Positions 5,456 through 6,342 of a stretch of DNA of 6,342 bases are shown here, one piece after another. The notes below the pieces were generated by a model. The model was given only the letters and a program-made list of their open reading frames with translations, searched no databases and was not told the origin of the DNA. This DNA comes from Actinomycetota bacterium (GTDB lineage Bacteria > Actinomycetota > Actinomycetes > Propionibacteriales > Nocardioidaceae). The stretch covers positions 1 through 6,342 of the forward strand of contig WLIH01000166.1 in assembly GCA_009702305.1 (NCBI GenBank), read 5' to 3'. The stretch's first letter is position 1, and each line of letters begins with the position of its first letter. The position numbers were made by a program, and so were the translations under genes.

Positions 5456-6342
<887 letters not shown>

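Overview
The window comes from a high-GC actinobacterium. GTG starts are used, and the proteins resemble mycobacterial DosS/DosT, DosR and Acg and actinobacterial CydAB. A Nocardioides-like or related soil lineage is possible, but the sequence alone does not settle the genus.

Layout: (1) 1-1579, minus strand: a GAF-GAF sensor histidine kinase of the DosS/DosT (DevS) type, cut by the left edge before the end of its ATPase domain. (2) 1580-1729: a divergent intergenic region with a DosR-box-like palindrome and a separate inverted repeat. (3) 1730-2143, plus strand: a small pyridoxamine-5'-phosphate-oxidase-like flavoprotein. (4) 2144-2170: a short convergent gap. (5) 2171-2821, minus strand: a DosR/NarL-type response regulator. 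(6) 2822-2943: a second divergent intergenic region with weaker DosR-like sites. (7) 2944-3954, plus strand: an Acg-family nitroreductase-like flavoprotein. (8) 3995-5440 and 5456 to the right edge, plus strand: cydA and cydB, the cytochrome bd oxidase subunits; cydB is cut by the right edge.

The genes read as one hypoxia/NO/redox-response module. A haem-GAF kinase would sense O2 or NO and phosphorylate the DosR-like regulator, which would activate the two flavoproteins and the high-affinity terminal oxidase. Residues at the known haem-contact, phosphorylation and DNA-contact positions are conserved. Palindromes resembling the mycobacterial DosR box lie upstream of the PNPOx-like gene, the Acg-like gene and cydA. 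The regulatory wiring is inferred; the gene identities are well supported by sequence. No RNA genes, CRISPR arrays, insertion sequences or phage genes were seen. The most unusual points are the shortened middle and extended C-terminus of the Acg-like protein, the cyd promoter signals buried in that extension, and the split arrangement of the two-component genes. I found no wholly new system.
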